Of a DNA stretch of 64,000 nt, positions 23,737-35,224 are shown piece by piece. Each line of letters begins with the position of its first letter. Within the stretch, counting starts at the first letter, position 1. The DNA lies in the NCBI GenBank assembly GCA_030998225.1, contig JAPYXD010000752.1, forward strand, positions 15,516,501-15,580,500, written 5' to 3'. Made by a program: the position numbers and the translations under genes. The DNA comes from Diplolepis rosae. Its lineage: Eukaryota; Arthropoda; Insecta; Hymenoptera; Diplolepididae. The notes beneath the pieces were generated by a model. That model ran no database searches. It was not told the origin of the DNA and worked only from the letters and a program-made list of their open reading frames with translations.

Positions 23737-24668
23737 TTAAGGGAGGATTATACTTTGTTGGGTAAAAAAAATCGATGATTTTTTAGGAATTTGTTTTTAG
23801 GAAACTATTAAAGATAGAAAGCTACAATTTAGTATGGTTTTAGAAAAACATTTATTCTGTAAATATTTTTTTTTGACTGGCTACATGAAAGAGGGTCGAG
23901 GGCGGACGTTGAAGAATGGCGGTGTGTCCTTGAGGAAATGACTCGCTAGCGGAAGTAATTGAGCCAAAACCGATGATCTGAAACACAAAAACTTGACATA
24001 TTCTTAATCTGTACCGATTTCTGCATATAATGAACCACGACCATTTAATAATAATGGAAAACTAAAAAGTTATGAATTTTTCAAAAAAATTCTTGATTTT
24101 TTTCAAATTTTTTGTCACAAATTATTATGTAAAACGAGCAATTGTTAATATTTTTTGACGATTGTGGTTCACTTTTTGCACACAACCCTGATACACATTT
24201 GTGCCAAATTTGGTAACGATTGGTCAATTAGAACGTCTTGAATTACTTCCGTTAGGTCGAAAAACGTGGTTTTGAGATAAATGCGTTTAATGTTTTTAAC
24301 CTATCAACGACCAAAAGACCGGAAATTGAAGCATAACTTTGCTGATGTAGTTCAGATAGTTAAACATATCGTGAATACTTAAAACTCCACATAGTTATGT
24401 TCTCAAGGTCGCTTTACAAGATTTTGTTGTCAGAATGTTTGTTTTTTAATCAGATTACATATTATAGTGGCGTTTATAACAAAAAATCGCTAGGACCAGT
24501 TTCGCAGCTGCAGCGCGGCGTCTGTTATCTAACGGCCTGTAACTTTTGTAATTCAACAGATTTTGAGTTAAAATTCCAGGAGTACATTCTTAAAACATGT
24601 ATCTATACGACAAGCAGAACAAAAAAATATCAATTTTTTTTACGCATCGAAGTAGAATCCTCCCTTAA
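23737..24668. mobile_element. TTAA-bounded element (family E)
   Basis: 932 bp; TTAAGGGAGGATTATACTT at the left pairs with AAGTAGAATCCTCCCTTAA at the right, with more imperfect pairing inside. The 119-codon plus ORF at 24397-24756 overruns the right end and has no transposase motif. Confidence 0.8.
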
Positions 24669-25051
24669 GTGGTTTTCATTGAATCGCAATTTCAAAATAC
24701 GCGCCTTCAAACTGATGTTCTTAATATTGAGAAATCAAAGTTACTCATCTAAATAATTTATTTTATTTTTTGTTTAATTGTTTTTTCAAAATCGCGATCT
24801 TGGAGCGTCTTTGATCGCGCCTCCGCAAAAACGTTACAGCCGACTTTGTGGCACGATTTCGCCATTCCGGTTTTTTGAAAAAAAAAAAAACCAAAAAATG
24901 TCGTTAATTGTAATCACGTTGTCTAGGTGAAGACACAAGCTTTTTTAAAAATATCCAAATCTTCCAAAATGGCAAATGTTTTAACAAAAAAAATTTTTTT
25001 CAAGCTGAAAAGGGATGTAAAAATTAAATAAAAAAATAACGTAAAACATTT
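24669..25051. other. No gene seen
   Basis: AT-rich with poly(A) runs. CGCGATCTTGGAGCGTC near 24793 weakly resembles CGCGACCTTGGAACGTC near 17463 inside the family C element. Confidence 0.4.
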
Positions 25052-25215
25052 TTTTTAATACACTTTTTCTATATAAAAACAGCAGATAAACGTGACTCCT
25101 CAAAAAGTAGGTATATCGTCGCTGTTGATGAAATTTTTGAGACGGACCATATAAAACAAAACATTCAAATAGTTTTAGATTTAGTATGACACTGACTAGG
25201 GCGCAAATCGCAATT
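25052..25215. repeat. Dispersed repeat, copy 2
   Basis: Direct copy of 10328-10490 with roughly one change per ten bases by eye. Confidence 0.8.
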
Positions 25216-25560
25216 TAAAAAAAAAAGAAAATTAAAATTTTAACGTTTCGCCGGTTCGCGATCCAGGCATAGGTGTAAGGAACGGTAAAAATCTCGTAAG
25301 GGTCGGTTCAGTAGTTTAGAAAATTTTATCAACAAGCGGTGTAAAAACGTTGTTTCGAGAAAAACGCTTTGAATGATTTTTTCTTATTAAATATCGTGAA
25401 AATTTTCTTCCAATCTAGCCTCTTTACGATTTTTTGAAGTTTGAAAACTAGAATGACCGTTAAATGAAAATTTTTCAAAAAATTTTACAGTTAACTCTAA
25501 TTTTCGATAAGTCTTCCAACTTTATTCAATATTTTTACTAAAAGGCAGTTAATAGACATG
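25216..25560. other. No gene seen
   Basis: A stretch at 25465-25555 resembles the inner part of the 14691-15046 element (TTTTACAGTTAACT). Otherwise unassigned. Confidence 0.4.
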
Positions 25561-25582
25561 CGCTTTATTGTTCCGCTTTACC

Positions 25583-26034
25583 TAGGGTGACCATCCGTCC
25601 GGATTTCTCCGGACATGTCCTCATTTTAGGGCTTGTGTGAGTTGTCCTACAGGATTTTTGACTTTGTCCGGATTTTTCAAATGGTAAATTTTTATTTTTT
25701 AATCAACTTTTGAATCTTTTTTTGTACAAAATTTTATCATTTAATACCATCTAATGATTTCTTCGTCAATCGGCAAGCCTCAACAACTCAAAAATCATCT
25801 TTTAACTCAATAGATTATTAATTAAAATACATCAGGGTTCAAGAATAAAAATATAAGATGTTAAGCGCTGATAACATTCAATAAAGTAGTCACTTTTCTA
25901 TCCTATCTTGTCCTCTTTTTCAAAATTTTCTGTCCTACTTTGTCCTCTTTTTTAAAATGAAATTTTGTCCTACTTTGTCCTTATTTTTTAAAACTTTTTG
26001 CCCTACTTTTCAAAAATCATTTATGGTCACTCTA
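25583..26034. mobile_element. hAT-like non-autonomous element with 8-bp TSD
   Basis: Ends TAGGGTGACCAT and ATGGTCACTCTA are inverted repeats with one mismatch. The 8 bp GCTTTACC lies immediately outside on both sides (25575-25582 and 26035-26042), the duplication length of hAT elements. The 452-bp body has repeats of TGTCCTACTTTGTCC and no transposase. It inserted into a 54-bp-unit arm, so it is younger than that repeat. Confidence 0.88.
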
Positions 26035-26145
26035 GCTTTACCGCTGAAGGAAACTTGTTTCTCTTTTTCTCCAACTTTATTTTGTTTCGCTTTACCGCTG
26101 AAGAAGATTTGTCTTTCTTTTTATCATAAAATGAAATTCACTCGA
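26035..26145. repeat. Third 54-bp-unit arm
   Basis: GCTTTACCGCTGAAG occurs at 26035 and 26089, 54 bp apart; same orientation as 22070-22335. Confidence 0.75.
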
Positions 26146-26344
26146 ACAAACACAAAGTAGAACGAATCAGAGATTCAATGTTCATAATAGTTCACAATAT
26201 GGAAAAAGCGAACCGTTAACTAACCTTAAAAATAGCTCGATTAAAAAAATTATATTAAGAAATAATAAATGAATATTTTCAAGTACCCAAGCTGTTTTTG
26301 CTGTGACAGCGAAGCTAACATTTTTAAATTGGAATGGTGAAAAA

Positions 26345-27015
26345 ATCACATCACAGGATTGTCGAAACGGCAGGTTTTCAAGAAATCATAACCTAAAAGT
26401 GCAAAAAACACAGTTTTTTTCTATATTTGGAGTTAAATTACATCGCGAATTAATTTCTTTTTCTAAAAACTCGTTATGGCATCTAAAAGTACCACTTTTA
26501 CCCTTCAAACCCTTTTTGAATTTTTCAGGTATCTTTTTTTCCTTGGAGATATCGTTCAATGAAGTTGAGTATTTTGTCGTTTTCGTGAATAAAACTTTAC
26601 CGAAAAAAAGTTCGTCCGGAAAGCAGAAAAAATAATTCTCTTCTATGTTTCTTGGGTTGCTTAATCCTGATCCAACCTCAGAACTGCTCGGTCACCTCAG
26701 GTTTTTTAAATTTCCTAACTGTGTATGGAATAACCCCTAATATAGCGAAAAATAGTGTATTTTGCACTTTTAGGTTAAGAAATTCAAAAAGCCTGAGGTG
26801 ATGGAGCAACTCTGAGGTTAGATCTGGGTTTAGCAACCCAAGAAACATACACGGAAAAAAATTACTTCTTCTGCTTTCAGATGCCGTAACGAGTTTTTAG
26901 AAAAAGAAATTAATTCGCGATGTAATTTAAGCCCGAATATAGCAAAAAAAATGTATTTTTTTCACATTTAGGTTAGGATATCTCAATAACCTGAGGTGAT
27001 GGAACGATTCTGAGG
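26345..27015. mobile_element. Nested foldback repeats
   Basis: Outer arms: 26435-26484 pairs with 26876-26930 (AATTACATCGCGAATTAAT and complement) with weaker pairing outwards. Inner arms: 26645-26724 with 26772-26850 (ATGTTTCTTGGGTTGC and complement). The unit with CCTGAGGTGATGGA is also repeated directly near 26800 and 26990. Confidence 0.75.
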
Positions 27016-27057
27016 TCGGATTCGGATTCAGCGCACCAAAAACATTCAGGAAATTAT

Positions 27058-27735
27058 AGTCTGGTCCCACCCAGAAAAAGTGTCTGCGTAATGCGGGACA
27101 TGACGCACGCACGCGTGAGGATTAATCCGCACGGGTGAACTCTGGAGGTTACACAGTTGCGCGTGACATTGCCACGCATATGTCTCGCACGTCGTGGTTC
27201 ACACGCTAGCTTCCAGAATGCGCGATTCCAAAAATCTTGCCGTTTTATAAATATCTCAAAACTTATGTCATCAAAAATTTTTCAATTTACAAAATTAAGA
27301 TAAGAAAAAGATAAATAGATAAAGGATAAATAAAATTAACAACTTAAATCGAATTTTGCAAAATATTTATCATTTTTTGATGTTAGGAAAATTCTTATGA
27401 TTAAATGAAACCGATTCGTGGGTGATTGATCTATTTAATAATTTTTTGTATGAAATCCAAAATTTCGCACCTTGAAAATACTGCTAAATAAGTTAGGTAA
27501 TCAATGATTATTAAATTTAATATATCTCAACTTTCTGTGCGTCTCATTTGATCAGCCTGTGTGCCTACATGAGTGATCGCGTACTGCAACGCATATGCGT
27601 CGCACTGATATACCCCTCACGCCTTTAGACGAGTGCGCGCGAGACTGCTGCAATCTCGTTCGCACACGTGACCCGCATGGCGTGCGGGCTTCGTGTTGCG
27701 CACGATTGTTATCTGGGCAGAGTCTGGAGTTCCGT
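27058..27735. mobile_element. GC-rich-ended TIR element
   Basis: Both ends (about 27058-27240 and 27540-27735) are CpG-rich around an AT-rich middle. AGTCTGGTCCCACCCAGA near the left tip resembles the complement of TCTGGGCAGAGTCTGGAG at the right tip. No ORF with a known domain. Confidence 0.5.
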
Positions 27736-28193
27736 CAAATTTTATCAGCCCTTATTATTAATCAAATATTCATAAATATTTTTATTGATTTTTGTCATTT
27801 TTTCTAGCGAGATTAGTTACAAGTTCAGAGGAACTCCCCTTTTCGAAAATCTCCAAAATTTTGATATTTTTTGCTAAACTTCCACCGTTTTTGAAATATT
27901 TTGAATTTTTGAAAAAAAATGTAACTTCCAATTGATTTGATTTTTTTTTGCTGGCTTTGGAATGAATTAAATTAATATGGATAGAATGTCTCTAAATTTC
28001 GGATTGCTTTTTCGACGGCGAGTATATGGTTCAAAAACGAATTTTCGAATATGGCGGAACAAAACGGATAGAAATTTTTCCAATCTATGATATTCACGAG
28101 GGATTTAAAATAAATAAAAATACTTTAAACATAATTGAGATATAAACAGAAATAGTTTGGAATTCACCCGAATTTTATTTACTCTCATTTCAG
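27736..28193. other. Upstream/intronic sequence before the NPC2 exons
   Basis: The end (28170-28193) is a pyrimidine-rich tract ending TTTCAG, an intron 3' end. No convincing first exon is visible here. Confidence 0.5.
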
Positions 28194-28355
28194 CCTTTAT
28201 TGTTTTTTCTTTCATCGTGTTCGTTCAAGCCACATCCTTTGAAGAATGCCCAGGATTACCTGCTCCTACAAGTCTTAGAATTGATAACTGTGCCACTCCC
28301 CCATGTCTACTATTTAGAGGCACTAATGTCACAGCTGAATGGGACTTCGTAATTA
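28194..28355 (+). CDS. NPC2-like, first visible exon
   Basis: Starts after CTCATTTCAG. The two leading bases complete a split codon. Encodes the signal-peptide core and the first three cysteines, ending at donor A/GTGAGT. Confidence 0.85.
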
Positions 28356-28742
28356 GTGAGTATTTTTAATATTATCGACATAACCTCTCCTATCTCTAGA
28401 GAAAAATCGTATTGTAGCGAAAAATATTTATTTAAATTAACAAAATATATTTATATTTCAGCTGCTCCTACGTCAGCTTTGAAACCCAAAGTGAAGGCTT
28501 ATTTAGGCTCAATAGGAGTCGACTTCGATATTGGTCAAAAAAATGCATGCGATAGTTTAACGAACGCTTATTGTCCTTTGGACGAAGGTGAAGAGGTTAC
28601 GTATGCCTTAAGAATGCCAGTGCAATCTTTTTACCCTAAAGTTAAGTTAAATATCCAATTTTCTCTCATTGATGACCAGGGAAACAAGCAAGTTTGCTTC
28701 TTCGTCGCTGCCAAAGTAACAGATCTACCAAATATTCACTAA
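28194..28742 (+). CDS. NPC2-like: NPC2-like ML-domain lipid-binding protein, 5' exon not seen
   Basis: Two exons, 28194-28355 and 28462-28742, join at phase 1 (donor GTGAGT, acceptor TTTCAG) and end at TAA. The product is a small secreted protein that binds sterols or other lipids in a hydrophobic pocket, as known for NPC2/ML proteins. The first exon starts inside a hydrophobic signal peptide (FIVFSFIVFVQA), followed by mature sequence starting near TSFEECPGLPAP. Six cysteines sit at ML-family positions (EC, NC, PC, AC, YC, VC), enough for three disulfides. DFDIG, CPLDEGE and YPKVKLNIQF are family landmarks. The initiating Met must lie in an upstream exon, because the frame has no ATG before the acceptor. 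AATAAA follows at about 28775. Insects often have several NPC2 paralogues, so orthology is open. Confidence 0.93.
28462..28742 (+). CDS. NPC2-like, terminal exon
   Basis: Starts after TATTTCAG, completes a Thr codon and runs through the remaining three cysteines to TAA at 28740-28742. Confidence 0.93.
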
Positions 28743-28774
28743 ATAGTTTTATATTAAAACTTCTAAACGTTTGA

Positions 28775-28780
28775 ATAAAT
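28775..28780 (+). terminator. Polyadenylation signal of the NPC2-like gene
   Basis: AATAAA 33 bases after the stop codon; the only canonical signal directly downstream. Confidence 0.55.
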
Positions 28781-29520
28781 TTTAAGAATGTATAATAACC
28801 GCCAATTTAGTTTGATTAATAAAGTGAATGAATCTAAATTCCATAATAAATAAGTGGTTCTCTTGCTATAACATAGTGAAACATTGTAAATTCCAGATAA
28901 CAGGTGCTGACGCATTTTATGTGCATGTGAGGGCACGAAAGTGCAAGTAAAATGCGGGAATATTAGATAGCACAAAGTACGCCTCATTTCACAAATGCAC
29001 CGTGATAGTAGGAAGTGAAATGCATCTTGGTCGCATCATCTCATCCAAGTCATTCAGATCTATTAATAAAACAGAAAAATGAAAGAAAATGTTTTTGAGG
29101 TACTATTAGAAAAAGAAACCACTTCAATAAATATTTGCATAGAAATAGATGGCTTTAAAATTATGTGAACCTATGATAATGAGAAATTATTGAAAATAAT
29201 TTTCTCACGCACCATTTTGTCAACACTGGGTAGATTGGTCGAACTGCTCTCATATTCGAAACATCCAAAATGAACTATATTGAAACGAGGATGGAAATGG
29301 TCAAATACAGAATTGATTAGGAATTAAAATAGTTTTAAATTTTTCGATAAATGTATTGTTTGGGGTAGCATTAAATGGTTCGCATATTAATTCAGTTTAA
29401 TTGAAAACTTCTTACAGGGCAGCTACACAGATAACAAAATTTCTGTATACTTGCTGGAAGTAAAGAGATAGAAATCCTATCACTATTTATCGCATTCTAA
29501 CTCTTCGATGAAGAAAGATA
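28781..29520. other. Intergenic, nothing recognised
   Basis: AT-rich; small ORFs without domains. The pyrimidine-rich array starts at its right edge. Confidence 0.45.
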
Positions 29521-29529
29521 AGGAAAATT

Positions 29530-32430
29530 TATTCCTTTCGTCTATTCACCTGAATCTCTTTTTTACCCCTTGTCTATTCATCTCTATCTCTTTCTATCTC
29601 TGTCAACCCAAATTCATGGGTATACCTTTTAAACCCGTTTTCTTTATCTTTGTCTATTCTTTGCATATCCATCTATATTTTTTTCTATCTCTTGTCTTGT
29701 CTATCCACCTATATTTGTTTATACCTCTTTGTTAATCCAGGTTGACGCTTAACTCTAACTATCTCTCTGTCAATCCAAATTCAGAGGTATATCTTTCAAT
29801 CCCGTTTTCTTGATCTCTATCTAATCTTCGTATATACACCTATATTTGTTTCTGTCTCTTGTCTATTCACCTCAATTTCTTTATACCTCATTGTTAATCC
29901 AGATTGGCGGCTATATCTTTTGAACCCGTTTTCTTTATCTCTGTCTATTCTTCGTATATCAACCTATACTTGTTTCTATGTCTTGCCTATCGACCTCTAT
30001 TTCTTTTTATCACTTTTTCAATCCAGATTAACGCTTATCTCTTTCTATCGCTTTGTCAATCCAAATTCAGAGGTATATCTTTCAATCCCGTTTTCTTGAT
30101 CTCTATCTAATCTTCGTATATACACCTATATTTGTTTCTGTCTATTTTCTATCCACCCCTATTTCTTTATATCTCTTTATCAATCCAAATTCACGGCTAT
30201 ATCTTTCTATCTCTTTGTGAATCCAAATTCATGCGTATATTTTTCAATCCAGTTTTCTTTATCTCTAATTTTCGTATATCCATCACCCTTCTGTCTCTTG
30301 TCTATATCCACCTCTATTTCTGTATACATCTTTGTTAATCCAAATTGAAGGATATATCTTTCGAACTCGTTTTCTTTATCTCTGTCTAATCTTCGTATAT
30401 CCACCTATATATGTTTCTATCTCTTGCATCCACGTCTATTTCTTTTTATCACTTTGAAAATCCAGTTTGGCGCTTATCTCTTTTTTCGCTTTGTTAATCC
30501 AAATTCACGGGTATATTTTTCAATACCGTTTTCTTTATCTCTGTCTATTCTTTGCATATCCATCTATATTTGTTTCTATCTCTTGTCTTGTCTATCCACC
30601 TATATTTCTTTATATCTCATTGTTAATCTAGGTTGACGCTTATCTCTTTCTATCTCTCTGTCAATCTAAATTCAGAGGTATATCTTTCAATCCCGTTTTC
30701 TTGATCTCTATCTAATCTTCGTATAGACACCTATATTTGTTTCTGTCTCTTTTCTATCCATCCCTATTTCTTTATATCTCTTTATCAATCCAAATTCACG
30801 GTTATATCTTTCTATCTCTTTGTCAATCCAAATTCACGAGTATCTTTTTCAATCCAGTTTTCTTTATTTCTATCTACTCTACGTTTATCCACCACCTTTT
30901 TGTCTCTTTTCTATTCACTCCTATTTCTTTATATTCTCTTTATCAATCCAAATTCACGTCTATATCTTTCGAACCCGTTTTCTTTATCTCTGTCTATTCT
31001 TCGTATATCCACTACCATTTTTTTATCCCTTGCCTATCCACCTCTATTTCTTTTTATCACTTTGTCTATCCAGATTAACGCTTATCTGTTTCTATCGCTT
31101 TGTCAATCCAAATTCACATTTTATTTATCTCTATTTAATCTTCGTATATCAACCTATATTTGTTTCTATCTCTTGTCTTGTCTATTCACCTATATTTCAT
31201 TATACCTCGTTGTTAATCCAGGTTGACGCTTATTTCTTTCTATCTCCCTGTCATTCCAAATTCAGAGGTATATCTTTCAATACCGCTGTCTTTATCTCTA
31301 CCTAATTTTCGTATATCTACCACCTTTCCATCTCTTGTCTATCCACCTCAATTTCTTTATACCTTTTTGTTAATTCAGATTGACGGCTATATCTTTCTCT
31401 ATTTAATCTCTATTTAATCTTCGTATATTAACCTATATTTGTTTCTAACTCTTGCCTATCCACCTCTATTTCTTTTTATCACTTTGTCTATCCAGATTAA
31501 CGCTTATCTCTTTCTATCGCTTTGTTAATCCAAATTCATGGGTATATTTTTCAATCCAGTTTTCTTCATCTCTATCTAATTTTCGTATATCCACCACCTC
31601 TCTGTCTCTTGTCTATCCACCTCAATTTCTTTATACCTCATTGTTAATCCAGATTGACGGCTATATCTTTCGAACCCGTGTTTTTTATCTCTGTCTACTC
31701 TACGTATATCCACATATATTTGTTTCTATCTCTTGCCTATCCATCTCAATTTCCTTTTATCTCTTTGTCAATCCAGTTTGACGCTTATCTCTTTTATCTC
31801 TTTCTTAATCCAAATTCACGGGTATCTTTTTCAATCCCATTTTTTTATCTCTGTCTACTAAACGTATATCCACCACCTTTCTGTCTCTTTTCTATCCACC
31901 TCTACTTCTTTGTACCTCTTTATCAATCCAAATTCACGGCTATATCTTTCGAACCCGTTTTCTTTATCTCTGTCTATTCTTCGTATATCAACCTATATTT
32001 GTTTCTATCACTTTGTCAATCCAGATTAACGCTTATCTCTTTCTATCGCTTTGTTGATCCAAATTCACGGCTATATCTTTCGAACCCGTTTTCTTGATCT
32101 CTATCTATAATCTTCGTATATCCACCTATATTTGTTTCTATCTCTTGCCTATCCACCTCTATTTCTTTTTATCACTTTGTCAATCCAGATTGACGCTTAT
32201 CTCTGTCTATCTCTTCGTCAATCCAAATTCACGGGCATATTTTTCAATCCCGTTTTCTTTATCTCCATCTAATCTTTGTATATCCACCTATATTTGTTTC
32301 TATCTCTTGCCTATCAACCTCTATTTCTTTTTGTCTCCTTGTCAATCCAGATTGACGCTTTTCTCTTTCTATCTCTTTGTCAATCCAAATTCACGGCTAT
32401 ATCTTTGAATGTTTAACTCTTTATTTCAAT
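29530..32430. repeat. 2.9-kb pyrimidine-rich minisatellite with higher-order structure
   Basis: The plus strand is almost all C/T-rich and A-poor in guanine. Blocks of CTATCTCTTTGTCAATCCA, AAATTCACGG, ATCTTTCAATCCCGTTTTC, CGTATATCCACC and TATATTTGTTTCTATCTC alternate. Spacing between CAGATTGACG-type markers is about 120 or about 160 bp in changing order, so units of two lengths are shuffled. All three plus frames are open for long stretches because stops are rare in such sequence; these are not genes. Confidence 0.92.
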
Positions 32431-33281
32431 ATATCCCTCTTGTATTTACCTCTATCACGTTCTATCTATTGTATATCTCTTTGTCAATCCAGGCTCACGC
32501 TAATCTCTTTCAATACCTGTCCCTCCTCGTAGATAGATCTACTAATCTTGTACATATTGTATCATTAATTACAAATAATTAATTTTATTCATCGAACAAA
32601 AAGGAGATTTTGGAATGGCGAATGGATAGAAAAAATTGGATGGGGATAGTCGAGGAATAGGCATGGATAGCGAAATGTATCTCATACGTAACATCGAGAT
32701 ATTTCACAGTTATCTCATGTTCTACACTGTTAGAAAAATCTGTATTAAATTTAATATACAAGCGTGTGAAGCAAATATGCACTACCGCTACTGAATTTTA
32801 ATATACAGTGGCATGGTAAACTTAAGAGACTTTCATATTAAATTTGAGATACATGTATGTTAAACTTAATATCACTGTGTTTATGAGTTTTAGTACACAT
32901 GTATATTAATTTAAATACAGTGTATGTCAAATTTGAATCAATTCGTATATTAATTTTAATATAAAGGTATATTAATTCTCAAAGACGAATTAAAAAATTT
33001 TATTCGGAAAAAGCTGCGATCAAAAAATTTTAAGTGAAGCATTAGGGAAATCATCAGAAATATAATTAAACGCCTTGTTTTTCTTGATTTCATTGAAGAT
33101 TTTGTCGTCGCTTAAGTCAATACTTCTTTTTAATTGCAACTCATTCCGAAGTTGAGACTGTTATAAAAAATACTATATGTATAGGATCAGGGGAGAACTA
33201 TATTTGCAACATCTCTATTTAAAAATGGAAACTTTTATTTTTTATTTTTTTATTTTTAAATTTGTTTTTAATTTCTTGAAA

Positions 33282-33690
33282 TTAACACTTTAATCTAAAA
33301 CATAATGTTTGTATAATGTGTTCTAAAGTAGAGATTAGTTCTTTTTCTTGGCTGTCAAAAGACCTAAGCCTTCGTTTTGCACCTTTCTCCCTTTTATCTA
33401 GAACGACGGGAGGATTTATTTCAAAAATGAACCTGAAAATAAAATACAATATGTATCAGGGTGAATTCTAGAAATTAAATTGTTTAAATCAAAAACAGCC
33501 TAGCATTTTATTTAATATGCAATTTATTTTTTCGACGAACTCTAATAGATAAATTGTTTCACCCATAATGAATGCGTATAATTAGTATTTTTATGCATAA
33601 TAAATGAAATATTAAAGAATGATACCTTTGAAAAAATTCCAATGACTTGGATAAACCAATTGGATACGTGTGATCGTAATGAGATTTCTA
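33282..33690 (-). CDS. Last two exons of an unrecognised gene, one with a frameshift
   Basis: Terminal exon 33282-33432 follows a TTTTATTTTCAG acceptor and reads FIFEINPPVVLDKREKGAK..., rich in K/R/E, to TAA. The preceding exon ends at a donor AAAG/GTATCA (exon border 33626) and in the matching phase reads SHYDHTYPIGLSKSLEFFQ, joining in frame. Upstream of 33682 the sensible frame switches: EYNEFVAMWLQQVQKVFSC is one base out. A one-base loss in an A run near 33682 would explain it, or the TAG there could be a splice acceptor. I do not recognise the protein. A decayed gene, a captured gene fragment or a sequence error are all possible. Confidence 0.5.
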
Positions 33691-34386
33691 CACGAAAAGA
33701 CCTTTTGCACTTGTTGTAACCACATTGCAACAAATTCGTTATATTCCTGTGTTGATTGTGATGCTTGTTTGATACTCACAACATCGGCAATAAAACATGT
33801 CTAGTCAATCTGTAATTCAATTTATAAATATAAATATACATATTTTTTTTCTATTGCTCATGAATATCATGTTAAAAATGACAAGCATTAAAAATCTGTA
33901 CTATATTATTATACCAGTCATATATTTTGTTAAGTTCTTAATAATATCTTGTTATTGTTTCTACAAAGGTATAAGGTAACTAAAAAGCCTCTGTTTTTAA
34001 TTTTTTAAAAAGGTGCAGCTATTCTGAGTTGACTAAAAATTTTCTGATATAATAACTATGTATTAGAAAACAATGAAAAAAAGACGCTTTGGAATTTAGG
34101 TTAAAATCCTATGAGTATTATATAAGTATAAATAAATGTACCTGTTGAAAAATGTCGAGAATTCCTTCCCTTTACTCCAAAAACTATTATTTAAATTGAT
34201 AAAAAAGCTGAAAAAATAATATCTCATTAGATTAAAATCTATCATTTCCTAACCCTAATTTTTGAATAATTTGTAACAGCTTCACATACCTGATAGATTT
34301 ATGCTTTAGGCAGATGATAATTTATCTGCAATCCTTCTTTTAAATATCAGATTTCACTCATAAACCTATTCTTTTAAATCTCTCAC

Positions 34387-34457
34387 CTTTTTCCACCGCA
34401 ACAAACCCGGGAAAAAACTCTGATGACGCCAATTGATCGAACAATCGATTCGCGCAT
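34387..34457 (-). CDS. Candidate first coding exon with basic N-terminus
   Basis: ATG at 34455-34457 opens 23 codons rich in Arg and hydrophobics (MRESIVRSIGVIRVFSR) and ends at a donor AAAAG/GTGAGA. The composition resembles a mitochondrial presequence. The ATG lies in a CGCGCATGCG palindrome like an NRF1 site. Linking it to the exons at 33.3-33.7 kb needs internal exons that I could not fix in phase. Confidence 0.3.
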
Positions 34458-34680
34458 GCGTTGCGACCACGTAAGTGTATTAACATACGCAGTATTGAAA
34501 TTTAATATACACGCATTGAAGTTTAACATACCTGCTTTTAATTTTCGTATGTACCATTACAAAATTCATATGGATAGTGTGTATATTTTACTCCCATATA
34601 CAAAGTATCTTAAATTTCATGATCTCTTGCATATTAAAATTGCGAACATTTTTAACAGTGTATACCTTTGCTCAGTAGAC

Positions 34681-35224
34681 TAAGTGTTTGGCAATATAGC
34701 AATATGTGCTTCGTTAGGGTTCGAGTGTCGGTACATGCTGATTTTTCAGCGCTATACGCGTTAACGACAAATTTAAATTATTGGTTATGTAATAAGTAAT
34801 GTATTTATATAAAACTGTTAAATATATGTTAGGGGTATGAAAATTAAAAACTTTGAAACGAAAGATCGAAAAGGGAATACAATGGGATCAAATTTTTTTT
34901 TACAATGATAGAAAGAGCTAAATATTACCGTATATAACTATGGAGGGTGACACTACCATTTCTTCAATTAAAATTATTGTATTAACTTTGATAACCTCAA
35001 AGTCAAAACGTAGCGCAGAATCATAATAGCAACAATTTAAATGTTTTTTATGCTCCTCCTTTTCATATTATTATACGAGGTTATCGAATGGTCAGCGAAC
35101 CCGCTGACCGTTCACTGAACCGGGTCCGCCATCAGGGTTTCAATTGTAAATTTGGATTAATAGAAGTTAAAACGTGCTATCTTATACATAGTAGATGATA
35201 ATTTTGAGTGGTGTGAAATAGTAT
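34681..35224. other. Intergenic, nothing recognised
   Basis: AT-rich. A short CG-containing segment at 35090-35140 has complementary GAACCCGCTGACC / inverted pieces but no clear element. Confidence 0.4.

Larger units (their letters stand above)
32725..34660. mobile_element. CACTG...CAGTG-bounded unit with AT-rich subterminal repeats
   Basis: CACTGTTAGAAAAAT at the left and ATTTTTAACAGTG at the right are inverted ends. Both subterminal regions (32740-32990 and 34480-34640) hold repeated ATTAAATTTAATATAC-like motifs, a pattern expected of transposase-binding repeats in CACTA/Chapaev-type elements. Target duplication is unclear. It is also possible that two separate MITEs happen to flank a gene. 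The inside carries gene-like exons. Confidence 0.5.

Noticed and set aside
24397..24756. 119-codon plus ORF
   Set aside because: Crosses the right end of the TTAA element at 24668 and has no transposase motif.
30820..32408. Overlapping plus-strand ORFs of 100-160 codons
   Set aside because: They lie in the pyrimidine-rich minisatellite, where stops are rare in every plus frame; no codon bias, start context or domain.
29530..32430. CRISPR-like array
   Set aside because: No constant-length unique spacers; units are diverged tandem repeats in a eukaryotic genome.
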